A DNA stretch of 12,218 nucleotides, from assembly GCA_013695905.1 (NCBI GenBank), contig JACCZQ010000141.1, positions 1 through 12,218 on the forward strand, read 5' to 3'. Positions 1 through 5,726 of this stretch are shown piece by piece (position 1 is the stretch's first letter; the number at the start of each line of letters is the position of its first letter). The notes beneath the pieces are model-generated. The model worked only from the letters and a program-made list of their open reading frames with translations. It was not told where the DNA came from and made no database searches. The DNA is from Chthoniobacterales bacterium. GTDB lineage: Bacteria > Verrucomicrobiota > Verrucomicrobiia > Chthoniobacterales > UBA10450. The position numbers and the translations under genes are program-made.

Positions 1-183
1 GATGAAAGGTTTCAACGAGAGTTCTCCTAAGATTGTGAAATGACCGCAACGAAGTGAGCGCACGCTCCACGACAGGCGGAGCGGGCAGCGACAGACGGCG
101 AGCGCGCATTCCACGACGAGCCGTCACGCGAGCGAACCGGACACACCGGCTCCGCCGCACGAGCGAGCTAAGGAAACGCGCGC
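1..183. other. Gene-poor left edge with a short inverted repeat
   Basis: I see no supportable complete gene here. Two plus-strand frames are open from the left edge for a few codons: one reads DERFQREFS and stops at 28-30, the other ends SSPKIVK and stops at 41-43. Either could be the tail of a gene outside the window, and I cannot tell which. TTCTCCTAAG at 22-31 recurs inverted as CTTAGGAGAA at 183-192, where it contains the stop codon of the next minus-strand gene. The DNA between is GC-rich and has only small local hairpins, such as CCGG-ACACA-CCGG near 150. Confidence 0.4.
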
Positions 184-513
184 TTAGGAGAAAACTGGCG
201 GCGCGTGCTCGAAGATGCGCGCGCTGGAGAAAACCGATGGCACCCACACCGGGCGCAAAGTCCCGACCGCTCCCACGAGAGCAGCTGCTGCTGGTCCCGC
301 CACGGTGGGCGGTGCATCCGCCAGCTGCAGCTTGCCGGAGCCGATCACCGTCACAGCACACTCGTGGTGCGCCTGCGCCGCATCGGCATGGAAGTGAGCA
401 TGCAATCCGGGCGCCGCCGCGAGCGTGATCGCGAAGAGAAACGCCGCGACGCTCCCGGCACCCAGCCACGCGCGGAAGGCGCGGACTCGCCCGGTGAGGT
501 CGCTCGGTCTCAT
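184..513 (-). CDS. Small His-rich secreted or membrane protein, function unknown
   Basis: The 109-residue product has a charged N-terminus, a hydrophobic stretch at about residues 17-34 that could be a signal peptide or anchor, then the motif LHAHFHADAAQAHHECAV at about 37-54 with five histidines and one cysteine. A second hydrophobic Ala/Val-rich stretch lies at about 70-84. The His/Cys cluster after an export signal suggests metal binding at the cell surface and recalls DUF2946-like small proteins, but this is inference. I chose the ATG at 511-513 because it sits directly before the export signal. The frame stays open upstream to 678, but that extension lacks protein-like features and crosses a repeat at 522-536. 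No clear Shine-Dalgarno site is visible. It is transcribed divergently from the CHRD gene at 708, across about 190 bases. Confidence 0.6.
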   Translation of the reverse strand: MRPSDLTGRVRAFRAWLGAGSVAAFLFAITLAAAPGLHAHFHADAAQAHHECAVTVIGSGKLQLADAPPTVAGPAAAALVGAVGTLRPVWVPSVFSSARIFEHAPPVFS

Positions 514-521
514 GCGCGGGC

Positions 522-536
522 AGCTTCCGCTACTCT
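522..536. repeat. Solo half of a dispersed repeat
   Basis: AGCTTCCGCTACTCT occurs here and again, identically, at 8499-8513, where it forms part of an inverted-repeat arm. In this copy no opposing arm is visible nearby. It lies just upstream of the minus-strand start at 513, so it would be in that gene's leader. Confidence 0.5.
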
Positions 537-707
537 CGCGGTCCCGCAATCTGATTTTGCCCGCCACAGCAGCAACAGCAGTTCGCCACCCGCGGCCTAA
601 CGAACAGTCCCCATAAATTTCCTTGCCAGCACGGTGCCGAATACCCAGCATCACAGTTACCGCCGTTCCTGGCGGCACTCATAACTCCCTAACCCCCAGG
701 CGTCCCC

Positions 708-1301
708 ATGAAAACACTTCGCATCGCTTCGATCGCACTCGCCCTTCTCGTGAGCACCATCTGCTTCGCGGGAGCCCAGACCTTCACCGGCACTTTCTCG
801 GGTCTGAACGAAGTGCCGCCGAACGCCAGCGCGGGCACTGGCACGGCCACCGTCACGTTCAACCTCGCCCTCCACACTTTGACGATCCAGGCCACTTTCA
901 GCAATCTCACCGGCACCGTTACAGCCGCGCACCTGCACGCACCGGCGTTTCCTGGAGTAAACGCGGGCGTCGCCACCCAAACCCCGACGCTCAGCGGCTT
1001 TCCATCCGGGGTGACATTCGGCACCTATAATATGACGTTCGATACGCTCAACGTGGCCACGTGGAACGCCGCCTACGTGACGGCAAACGGCGGCACGGCA
1101 GCAGGTGCGGAGACGGCTTTCGCGAACGCTCTTATGAACGGCCAGGCCTACTTCAACATCCACACGAACACATTCCCGGGCGGTGAGATCAGGGCGAACC
1201 TGGTGCCGGAACCTTCGACCTACGCGCTCCTCACCGTCGGCCTCCTCTGCGCCGGCCTCAGCATCTGGCGCCGCCGCGGCCACGTCGGGGCGATTTCCTA
1301 G
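708..1301 (+). CDS. CHRD domain protein with PEP-CTERM sorting signal
   Basis: The 197-residue protein begins with a Sec signal peptide (MKTLRIASIALALLVSTICF, likely cut after AGA at about residue 23). A CHRD domain follows at about 25-165, with family landmarks LNEVPP (33-38), HLHAPA (75-80) and YFNIHTNTFPGGEIRANL (148-165). The end is a PEP-CTERM signal: VPEPSTYAL (166-174), a hydrophobic helix (about 171-187) and an RRR cluster (188-190). CHRD was first named in chordin and is common in bacterial exported proteins of uncertain role. PEP-CTERM proteins are processed by exosortase at the membrane and are often linked to extracellular matrix; no exosortase gene is in this window. The ATG start is chosen by the signal peptide, and a strong ribosome binding site is not seen. 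Confidence 0.9.
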   Translation: MKTLRIASIALALLVSTICFAGAQTFTGTFSGLNEVPPNASAGTGTATVTFNLALHTLTIQATFSNLTGTVTAAHLHAPAFPGVNAGVATQTPTLSGFPSGVTFGTYNMTFDTLNVATWNAAYVTANGGTAAGAETAFANALMNGQAYFNIHTNTFPGGEIRANLVPEPSTYALLTVGLLCAGLSIWRRRGHVGAIS

Positions 1302-1313
1302 AGCCTCCCTCCC

Positions 1314-1477
1314 GCTGTCATCCCGAGCCGCGCAGACGGCGAGGGATCTCGCGCCCGCTCCTCGATTTCGATTCACGAACGCGCTCCCTCCGGCCGTAAG
1401 ATCCTTCGGCGCGCTCCGCCAGTCCGCCAGAGGACGGACTCGCCGTGGCGAGCCTCAGCTCAGCTCACGATGACAGC
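1314..1477. repeat. Long imperfect inverted repeat between converging genes
   Basis: GCTGTCATCCCGAGC at 1314-1328 is mirrored by GCTCACGATGACAGC at 1463-1477 (13 of 15 positions pair). Inside are nested inverted matches: GGATCT at 1344-1349 with AGATCC at 1399-1404, and a perfect hairpin AGTCCG-CCAGAGGA-CGGACT at 1421-1440. The element begins 12 bases after the CHRD stop and ends 29 bases after the queE stop. The TGTCATCC(T/C)GAGC...GGGATCT style resembles a dispersed repeat seen in several soil phyla, from memory only. It may act as a two-way transcription barrier, but it has no clear U-tract. Confidence 0.6.
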
Positions 1478-1506
1478 TGGCGCGAATCGATCGCCATCGC
1501 TAGCCG

Positions 1507-2118
1507 CTACGCCACATTCCAGTAGTGATGATCCTGCCGCGATAGCCGCCACTCCGGCTCGCCCCGCAGAAACTCCAGACACGTCCGCAGACTCTCCGCG
1601 TCCTCCTGTTTCCCGATTGAGAGCGGCTGCACAAACCGATACACAAACTGCGTCTGCTCATCCGGCCGCGCCTTGCGAAAATCCTCAATCCCGAAGCCAT
1701 TCAGCCCCGGCACAATCTTCACCTCGCTCCCGGAGAGCTGCACCCACTTCTCCGGATGGTGCGGCGACACCGAGAGCCAATCCACCTCCGCCACCACCTC
1801 CCGGTGACCGCTCGTCGCCAGCGCGATCGAGAACCGCCGCTCCCGTAACGCCGCGATCAACTCCGGCAGCTTGTGATCCGTCGGCTCCCCGCCCGTCAGC
1901 CACACCCACCGCTCCCGCGCGTTCGCCGGCACGATCGCATCCGCCCGCGCGGCGATCTCCTCCGGCGTCGCCATTTCCTGCTTCCGGTAATCGGTGTCGC
2001 AGCCCGGACAGCCTACGGAGCACCCCGCCAGCCGCACAAAACACATCTGCTGCCCGCGCAGGTGCCCCTCACCCTGGATCGTCCAGAAGATCGGATTCGG
2101 CGCGAGCGGGTATCTCAT
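1507..2118 (-). CDS. queE: 7-carboxy-7-deazaguanine synthase (radical SAM)
   Basis: QueE converts 6-carboxy-tetrahydropterin to 7-carboxy-7-deazaguanine in the cytoplasmic pathway to preQ0, queuosine and other 7-deazapurines, using S-adenosylmethionine and a 4Fe-4S cluster. The 203-residue product has the QueE-type opening NPIFWTIQGEGHLRG (8-22), the CX3CX2C cluster motif CSVGCPGC (Cys33, Cys37, Cys40) and the radical-SAM glycine motif LTGGEP (74-79). Family members are usually slightly over 200 residues, so it appears full length. The ATG at 2116-2118 fits the family N-terminus and has AGGA five bases upstream. That AGGA belongs to a hexamer array at 2122-2157. The other pathway genes (queC, queD, queF) are not in the window, and neighbours are unrelated. 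Confidence 0.93.
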   Translation of the reverse strand: MRYPLAPNPIFWTIQGEGHLRGQQMCFVRLAGCSVGCPGCDTDYRKQEMATPEEIAARADAIVPANARERWVWLTGGEPTDHKLPELIAALRERRFSIALATSGHREVVAEVDWLSVSPHHPEKWVQLSGSEVKIVPGLNGFGIEDFRKARPDEQTQFVYRFVQPLSIGKQEDAESLRTCLEFLRGEPEWRLSRQDHHYWNVA

Positions 2119-2121
2119 TAC

Positions 2122-2157
2122 AATCCTGCTCCTAATCCTGATCTTGATCCTAATCCT
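2122..2157 (-). repeat. Six-copy hexamer array at the queE ribosome binding site
   Basis: On the minus strand the 36 bases before GTA-ATG of queE divide exactly into six hexamers: AGGATT, AGGATC, AAGATC, AGGATT, AGGAGC, AGGATT. The copy nearest the gene places AGGA five bases from the ATG, a plausible Shine-Dalgarno site, and four further copies repeat AGGA upstream. Slippage could change copy number without altering the reading frame of queE. No regulatory effect is shown. Confidence 0.8.
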
Positions 2158-2380
2158 GCGGAATCGCGTCGCCCGCCGAGAAAGATCAGGAAGAGCCGTT
2201 CACTTCCGTTGAACCCGCACACCTTCCCACTTCCCGCCCTCCTTGTCCTCTCCAGCGCGGCGCCAGGTGCCATGGAGCTCCGCACCATTCATCCGCAGCA
2301 CGACCTGCCACCCCCACATCCCACCAATCCACCAATCCACCTAGACAGCGACCCCCGACAGGCTTAACGATTCAGCACCT

Positions 2381-2701
2381 ATGATCGGACCCGCTAAAAT
2401 CTACTTCATCATTTTCGGTGTGCTCACGATCCTGGGAGGCGTCATCGGCTACCTCCGCGCCGGCAGCATGGCCTCCATCATCGCCGGCTCCATTTCCGGA
2501 ATCCTCATCCTCGTCGCCGCGCTCCTCTTGCCCAGCAATGTCGTGGCCGGGCTGGCCCTCGCGGGCGTCATTTCCCTCCTCCTCGCCGGGCGCTTCCTGC
2601 CCGCGTTCATCCGCACCGGCGACTTCATGCCTGCCGGAATGATGTCCATCCTCAGCATCATCGGCATCATCATGGCGGTCCTCGCCTGGGTGAAGAGGTA
2701 G
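2381..2701 (+). CDS. TMEM14 family membrane protein
   Basis: The 106-residue protein is almost wholly hydrophobic, with four likely membrane helices at about 7-25, 31-50, 54-72 and 84-104. The segment LGGVIGYLRAGSMASIIAG (about 18-36) matches the family pattern of a Gly-rich helix, GYx(K/R)AGS, then a second Gly-rich helix. TMEM14 proteins occur from bacteria to mitochondria; bacterial members have no established function. The ATG at 2381 fits the first helix. The gene is followed after 7 bases by the next plus-strand gene, so the two are probably co-transcribed. Confidence 0.82.
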   Translation: MIGPAKIYFIIFGVLTILGGVIGYLRAGSMASIIAGSISGILILVAALLLPSNVVAGLALAGVISLLLAGRFLPAFIRTGDFMPAGMMSILSIIGIIMAVLAWVKR

Positions 2702-2708
2702 CGCACAC

Positions 2709-4160
2709 GTGCAGAAGTCGCCGCTGCTGCGGATGCTGCGCACCCTCGTGCTGCTGCTCCTTTCCGCTATCCTGCTGGCGATCGTCCTGCGCTGGGTTTC
2801 GCTCGAGCGCTGGAAGCGGAATCTCGCGCGCAGCGAGACGATCCCTGTCCGTCCGCTTCTCGCCACCCCCACTCCCTCGCCTGATCCGACCCGCCCGCCT
2901 GTGATTCGCGGCCGCCTCGAAACGGCGCGGCTCTTTAGCGGCATCACGTTGCATACCGCCGTGGAACCCACGCCGGGCGGCCCCGCTTCGGTGGAACGGG
3001 TGGACCCACAGAGCTACGTCCTCGACTTGAAGCTCCAGGTCCGCGTCCCGCAGCCAAACGCCACCATCGAGGAGCTTTCCACCGTGAACTCGGAGCTGCC
3101 GCGCCTCCTCCCCGGCCTGGCCGCGCTCATGACACCGCAAGCCGTCTCTCCGTTTTTCGCGGAGATGTATGAGCGGAAGGTAAACCACCTCCGCACGAAC
3201 ATCGGCCGGCTGGACCAGCTCCTCTCCCGCCACAATTTCTACGACGTTCAGACGATCCTCGATTTCACCCACCCCGAAACGAATCGCCGCGCCGTCCTCA
3301 TCCAATCCGAGATGGACGTGGACGCCGACGGCTCCGACGCCGATCGCATGCCGCAAGGCGCCGGCATCTTCCCGAATTTCCAGCCGGCGACGAGCTACCG
3401 CTGGCCGAAGCAATCAACCCGACCAAACCCCTACGTCTCGATGTATGAGGAGCGGATCAAGCGTTACGAAACCGAGCTCGCGCAGGGGAGCGCCAACGCC
3501 GCGCGCAAACAGGAGCTGAACGGCGCCATTCGCGAGTCGCGTTCCGGCATCGATCAGCTCAAGCGTTTCAGCTTCCTCATCGGCACCACCGATCCATTCA
3601 TCGTGGTCCCCGGTGGTTTCAACAAAGCGAAGGAAGCGAAGGTGGGCGACTACGCCGTCGTCATCCACGGCGACCGCATTTTCCCCTCCATCGTCGGCGA
3701 CGTCGGCCCCTCCGATAAAGCCGGCGAAGCGTCGTTACGCATCGCGAAGGAAATCAACCCGGCGGCCACGCCCTTCAACCGCCCGGTCAGCGACCTGAAG
3801 GTGACATATCTCATCTTCCCGGGCACCGCGGAGACGCCATTCGGCCCGCCCGATCTCGACAAAATTCACGCCCGCTGCGAAGAGCTCGTCAAAGAAATCG
3901 GCGGCGCAGGAGTGCCCCTGCACCGATGGGAAAACATCATCCCGCCTCTGCCCACGCCCACACCTTCTCCGAGTCCCACACCCACCGCCTCACCCACTCC
4001 CTCGCCCGGGGAATCACCGGCCGAGCCCGCTGCGAGCCCGCCACCCACAGCCTCTCCCGCACCGACCTTCGCTTTTCCGTTACCGTCGCCTTCTCCCACC
4101 CCGACCGCCACGCCCTCCCCGAAAGCATCTCCGAAAACCAAAACAAAGCCGAAGTCGTAA
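2709..4160 (+). CDS. Membrane-anchored GH75 chitosanase-like protein
   Basis: The 483-residue protein starts at GTG 2709, 7 bases after the TMEM14 stop, with GAAGAGG about 10 bases upstream. Residues 7-30 form one membrane helix with no obvious cleavage site. A long extracytoplasmic part follows, including MDVDADGSD (202-210) and a charged, probably coiled segment (about 243-287). The region 293-375 resembles the core of glycoside hydrolase family 75: DPFIVVPGG, VGDYAVVIHG, then GDVGPSDKAGEASLRIA with Asp331 and Glu340, and VTYLIFPGT. In fungal GH75 chitosanases an Asp and a Glu in this segment are catalytic. The end (411-483) is a Pro/Thr/Ser tail with a Lys-rich tip, perhaps a spacer or wall-contact region. 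The family call rests on remembered motifs. The substrate is unproven: chitosan, another amino-sugar polymer, or none if it is a non-enzymatic relative. Confidence 0.68.
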   Translation: MQKSPLLRMLRTLVLLLLSAILLAIVLRWVSLERWKRNLARSETIPVRPLLATPTPSPDPTRPPVIRGRLETARLFSGITLHTAVEPTPGGPASVERVDPQSYVLDLKLQVRVPQPNATIEELSTVNSELPRLLPGLAALMTPQAVSPFFAEMYERKVNHLRTNIGRLDQLLSRHNFYDVQTILDFTHPETNRRAVLIQSEMDVDADGSDADRMPQGAGIFPNFQPATSYRWPKQSTRPNPYVSMYEERIKRYETELAQGSANAARKQELNGAIRESRSGIDQLKRFSFLIGTTDPFIVVPGGFNKAKEAKVGDYAVVIHGDRIFPSIVGDVGPSDKAGEASLRIAKEINPAATPFNRPVSDLKVTYLIFPGTAETPFGPPDLDKIHARCEELVKEIGGAGVPLHRWENIIPPLPTPTPSPSPTPTASPTPSPGESPAEPAASPPPTASPAPTFAFPLPSPSPTPTATPSPKASPKTKTKPKS

Positions 4161-4177
4161 AGCGACGATGCCGTGCA

Positions 4178-4197
4178 GGCGCTGCTCCGGCAGCGCC
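4178..4197 (+). terminator. GC-rich hairpin after the GH75-like gene
   Basis: GGCGCTGC-TCCG-GCAGCGCC is a perfect 8-bp stem with a four-base loop, 17 bases after the stop at 4160. There is no T-run after it, so it may be a weak or Rho-assisted terminator, or only a 3'-end stabiliser. Confidence 0.45.
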
Positions 4198-4453
4198 ATC
4201 CGTGCAACGCATGGAAACCACATCCACTCGCTTCCGCCCGCGCCAGACCACCGATGTTCCGCCGTTTCTGGATCCAACTCCGCTCTAGCCTCTGGTTCGT
4301 GCCGTGGTCACGACTTCCTACGATCGCGCGTGTATCAATGATGACATCTCCGCCCTGCGCAGCTCGTGCGGTGTGGACGAGAGCGATTTACCCACGCTCC
4401 AGCTGCAGCCGAGCCGCACCAGCTGAGCGGACGGGCGCTCCGGCGCGCGTGCT
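4198..4453. other. Intergenic stretch between converging genes, no gene seen
   Basis: I find no credible coding frame. Near its right end AGCTGAGC (4421-4428) pairs with GCTTCAGCT (4451-4459, one bulged base), enclosing a smaller GCGC-TCCG-GCGC hairpin at 4435-4446. The outer arm overlaps the nitroreductase stop codon, so this could mark the 3' end of that transcript, although no U-tract follows. Confidence 0.4.
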
Positions 4454-5065
4454 TCAGCTCGCTTGCGTCCCGAACGCGAACTTCCCTTCGCAAATGCTCT
4501 CCTGCACCGGTCGGCGGCCGGAGGGCTTCTCCATCTCCTGATAGCCTTCAGGCAGCTGCTGCGGATCGCCTGGCCGACCGACGGCAAACATCGCCGCCAC
4601 TGCGTATTCATCAGGAATGCCAAGCGCAGCCGGCGCTTTTGCGTAGTCGAAGCCGGACATGCCGTGGACCACCAGCCCCATCGCGGTGCCCTGCAGGCAA
4701 AGGTTTTCAAACGCACTGCCGCAGTCGAACAGATGCACCGGGTTTGGTTTCCCGTTTCGCGCGAATACCTTGTGGGCGGCGATCAGCACCAGCAGGGCGG
4801 CGTTTTTGCACCAGGCCTGATTTCCTTCCACCAGAAGGTCGAAGAAGAGCGGCCACTGCGGCGTGTCGCGCCGCGCATAGAGAAAACGCCATTCCTGCTC
4901 GTTATAGGTGGAGGGAGCCCAGCGCGCCGCTTCGAAGAGCGTCAGCATTTCTTCCTCCGAGATCGGCTCGCCCGTCATGGCGCGCGGCGACCAGCGCCGG
5001 AGGATGAGCGGCTCGATCGGGTGATCAGCAGTGCGATGGTCTTCGGCTTTCGGTAATCGGCTCAC
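4454..5065 (-). CDS. Nitroreductase family protein
   Basis: The 203-residue product has nitroreductase family landmarks: RRWSPRAM near residues 23-30 (phosphate-binding part of the FMN site), AARWAPSTYNEQEWRF at about 46-61, and a central GSAFENLCLQGTAMGLVVHGM segment at about 116-136. The family forms homodimeric FMN oxidoreductases that use NAD(P)H to reduce nitro groups, quinones or other acceptors; the natural substrate cannot be read from sequence. I use the GTG at 5063-5065, because the protein starts with a normal family lead-in and no in-frame ATG precedes it. No clear Shine-Dalgarno site is present. A ten-base palindrome TTTCCGGAAA (5092-5101) lies 26 bases upstream and could be an operator. 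Confidence 0.88.
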   Translation of the reverse strand: MSRLPKAEDHRTADHPIEPLILRRWSPRAMTGEPISEEEMLTLFEAARWAPSTYNEQEWRFLYARRDTPQWPLFFDLLVEGNQAWCKNAALLVLIAAHKVFARNGKPNPVHLFDCGSAFENLCLQGTAMGLVVHGMSGFDYAKAPAALGIPDEYAVAAMFAVGRPGDPQQLPEGYQEMEKPSGRRPVQESICEGKFAFGTQAS

Positions 5066-5102
5066 GGCGATTTCGATGGTTCGTTAGGCATTTTCCGGAA
5101 AT

Positions 5103-5139
5103 CAGCCGGCCTCGCAAGTCCGGTCCGAACGGCCGGCTG
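5103..5139 (-). terminator. Stem-loop between DUF4235-like gene and nitroreductase
   Basis: CAGCCGGCC (5103-5111) pairs perfectly with GGCCGGCTG (5131-5139), a 9-bp stem with a 19-base loop, starting 16 bases past the minus-strand stop at 5156. No strong T-run follows, so termination is possible but not certain. Confidence 0.4.
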
Positions 5140-5155
5140 TGCCGTTGCTGGCGAG

Positions 5156-5467
5156 CTACGACCAACGGTGCTGAGCAGAACGCGCCGCCTGCCGGGAGAG
5201 GACGCCGAGCACGCCCAGAATCGCTCCGGTGATCGCGCCCCAAAGCAGCGATTTACTCCAGCTGGCGTCTTCACTGGAAGGGCTCAGCGGCGGCGCCGTT
5301 TGATCCGTCGCACGCCATCCCGCCTCCAGCAGCTTCTGCCCGACTACAGTGGCGACGATTGCCGTCACCAGGGCCAATGCTGACCACGCAGTTTCCGGAT
5401 GAATCTTTTCACGCCGGAAGAGGTTCGATCGATTAGCGGACGGAAGTATTCGCGACAGAAAGCTCAT
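5156..5467 (-). CDS. DUF4235-like small membrane protein
   Basis: The 103-residue protein has two likely membrane helices, at about 28-45 (SALALVTAIVATVVGQKL) and about 73-91 (SLLWGAITGAILGVLGVLS). Between them is a polar loop with WRATDQTAPP and the motif SWSKSLLWGA, ending in a basic tail. This layout, with a Trp-containing loop, (D/S)xSW and a Gly/Ala-rich second helix, matches DUF4235 proteins as I remember them; their function is unknown. I prefer the ATG at 5465-5467 over the one at 5540-5542, because the longer form would run through the terminator hairpin at 5513-5540 and adds a charged, unrelated segment. AGAGGGG sits immediately before the chosen ATG, closer than an ideal ribosome binding site. 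Confidence 0.68.
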   Translation of the reverse strand: MSFLSRILPSANRSNLFRREKIHPETAWSALALVTAIVATVVGQKLLEAGWRATDQTAPPLSPSSEDASWSKSLLWGAITGAILGVLGVLSRQAARSAQHRWS

Positions 5468-5512
5468 CCCCTCTGAATCGCAGGGGCGACGTGTCGAGGT
5501 CGGATAGAAAAA

Positions 5513-5540
5513 GGAGGAGCGCCGTCGTGGACGCTCCTCC
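5513..5540 (-). terminator. Intrinsic terminator of the ccsA operon
   Basis: GGAGGAGCG (5513-5521) and CGCTCCTCC (5532-5540) form a perfect 9-bp stem with a ten-base loop. On the minus strand it is followed directly by TTTTT, the standard intrinsic form. It lies 10 bases past the stop of the small ORF at 5551. On the plus strand ATATTTTCGTTT follows, so it could also work in the other direction. Confidence 0.85.
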
Positions 5541-5550
5541 ATATTTTCGT

Positions 5551-5688
5551 TTAGATCATGCCGAGCGCGTAGAGCGTTGCTTCGTCCACGGCGCCTTGTC
5601 GTAGTCGTTCCCGCAGGTCGCGCAGCGTGCCATAAAAGAATGCCTCCAGATGTAATTCGAGCGGCGCGGCTTCCGCAGCCGTAAGCAT
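5551..5688 (-). CDS. Candidate 45-residue protein at the end of the ccsA operon
   Basis: An ATG at 5686-5688 opens a 45-codon frame ending in TAA at 5551-5553. The product starts MLTAAEAAPLELHLEAFF, continues with an Arg-rich amphipathic stretch (LRDLRERLRQG), and ends VDEATLYALGMI. That tail resembles IDEPTLDALGMS, the end of the peptidoglycan-binding protein encoded at 9280-10506. The frame stops 10 bases before a strong intrinsic terminator and starts 38 bases after the CtlX-like stop, so it is placed like the last gene of the operon. The frame is also open upstream of this ATG, so the start is uncertain. A decayed gene end is an alternative. I recognise no family. Confidence 0.5.
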   Translation of the reverse strand: MLTAAEAAPLELHLEAFFYGTLRDLRERLRQGAVDEATLYALGMI

Positions 5689-5697
5689 CGCCGGAGC

Positions 5698-5715
5698 GGC
5701 GACACTCCTGTCGCC
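5698..5715. repeat. Short hairpin between the CtlX-like gene and the small ORF
   Basis: GGCGACA-CTCC-TGTCGCC is a perfect 7-bp stem with a four-base loop, 11 bases past the stop at 5727. It may be a REP-type element, an RNA processing site, or the arm of a repeat; there is no T-run. Confidence 0.5.
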
Positions 5716-5726
5716 GGGCTGCAGAG

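Noticed and set aside
514..678. Longer start for the minus-strand gene at 184-513
   Set aside because: The extension crosses a dispersed repeat and puts a charged 55-residue segment before a normal export signal.
657..685. Promoter-like TTACCG / 17-base spacer / CATAAC before the CHRD gene
   Set aside because: Both boxes match the sigma-70 consensus poorly and would leave a very short leader, so I do not annotate it.
657..1376. 239-residue minus-strand frame opposite the CHRD gene
   Set aside because: The plus-strand CHRD/PEP-CTERM protein has a signal peptide, domain and sorting signal; the antisense product looks like shadow composition.
1994..2212. Plus-strand frame encoding a Leu/Ile-rich stretch resembling a membrane helix
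   Set aside because: The hydrophobic run is only the translation of the hexamer array on the other strand, and the rest lies opposite queE.
2318..2343. Short CCACCAAT direct repeats upstream of the TMEM14 gene
   Set aside because: Two adjacent copies in a C-rich stretch without structure or spacing that suggests a function.
5468..5542. Upstream ATG for the DUF4235-like gene
   Set aside because: It would start inside the hairpin of a strong intrinsic terminator and adds a segment without family likeness.
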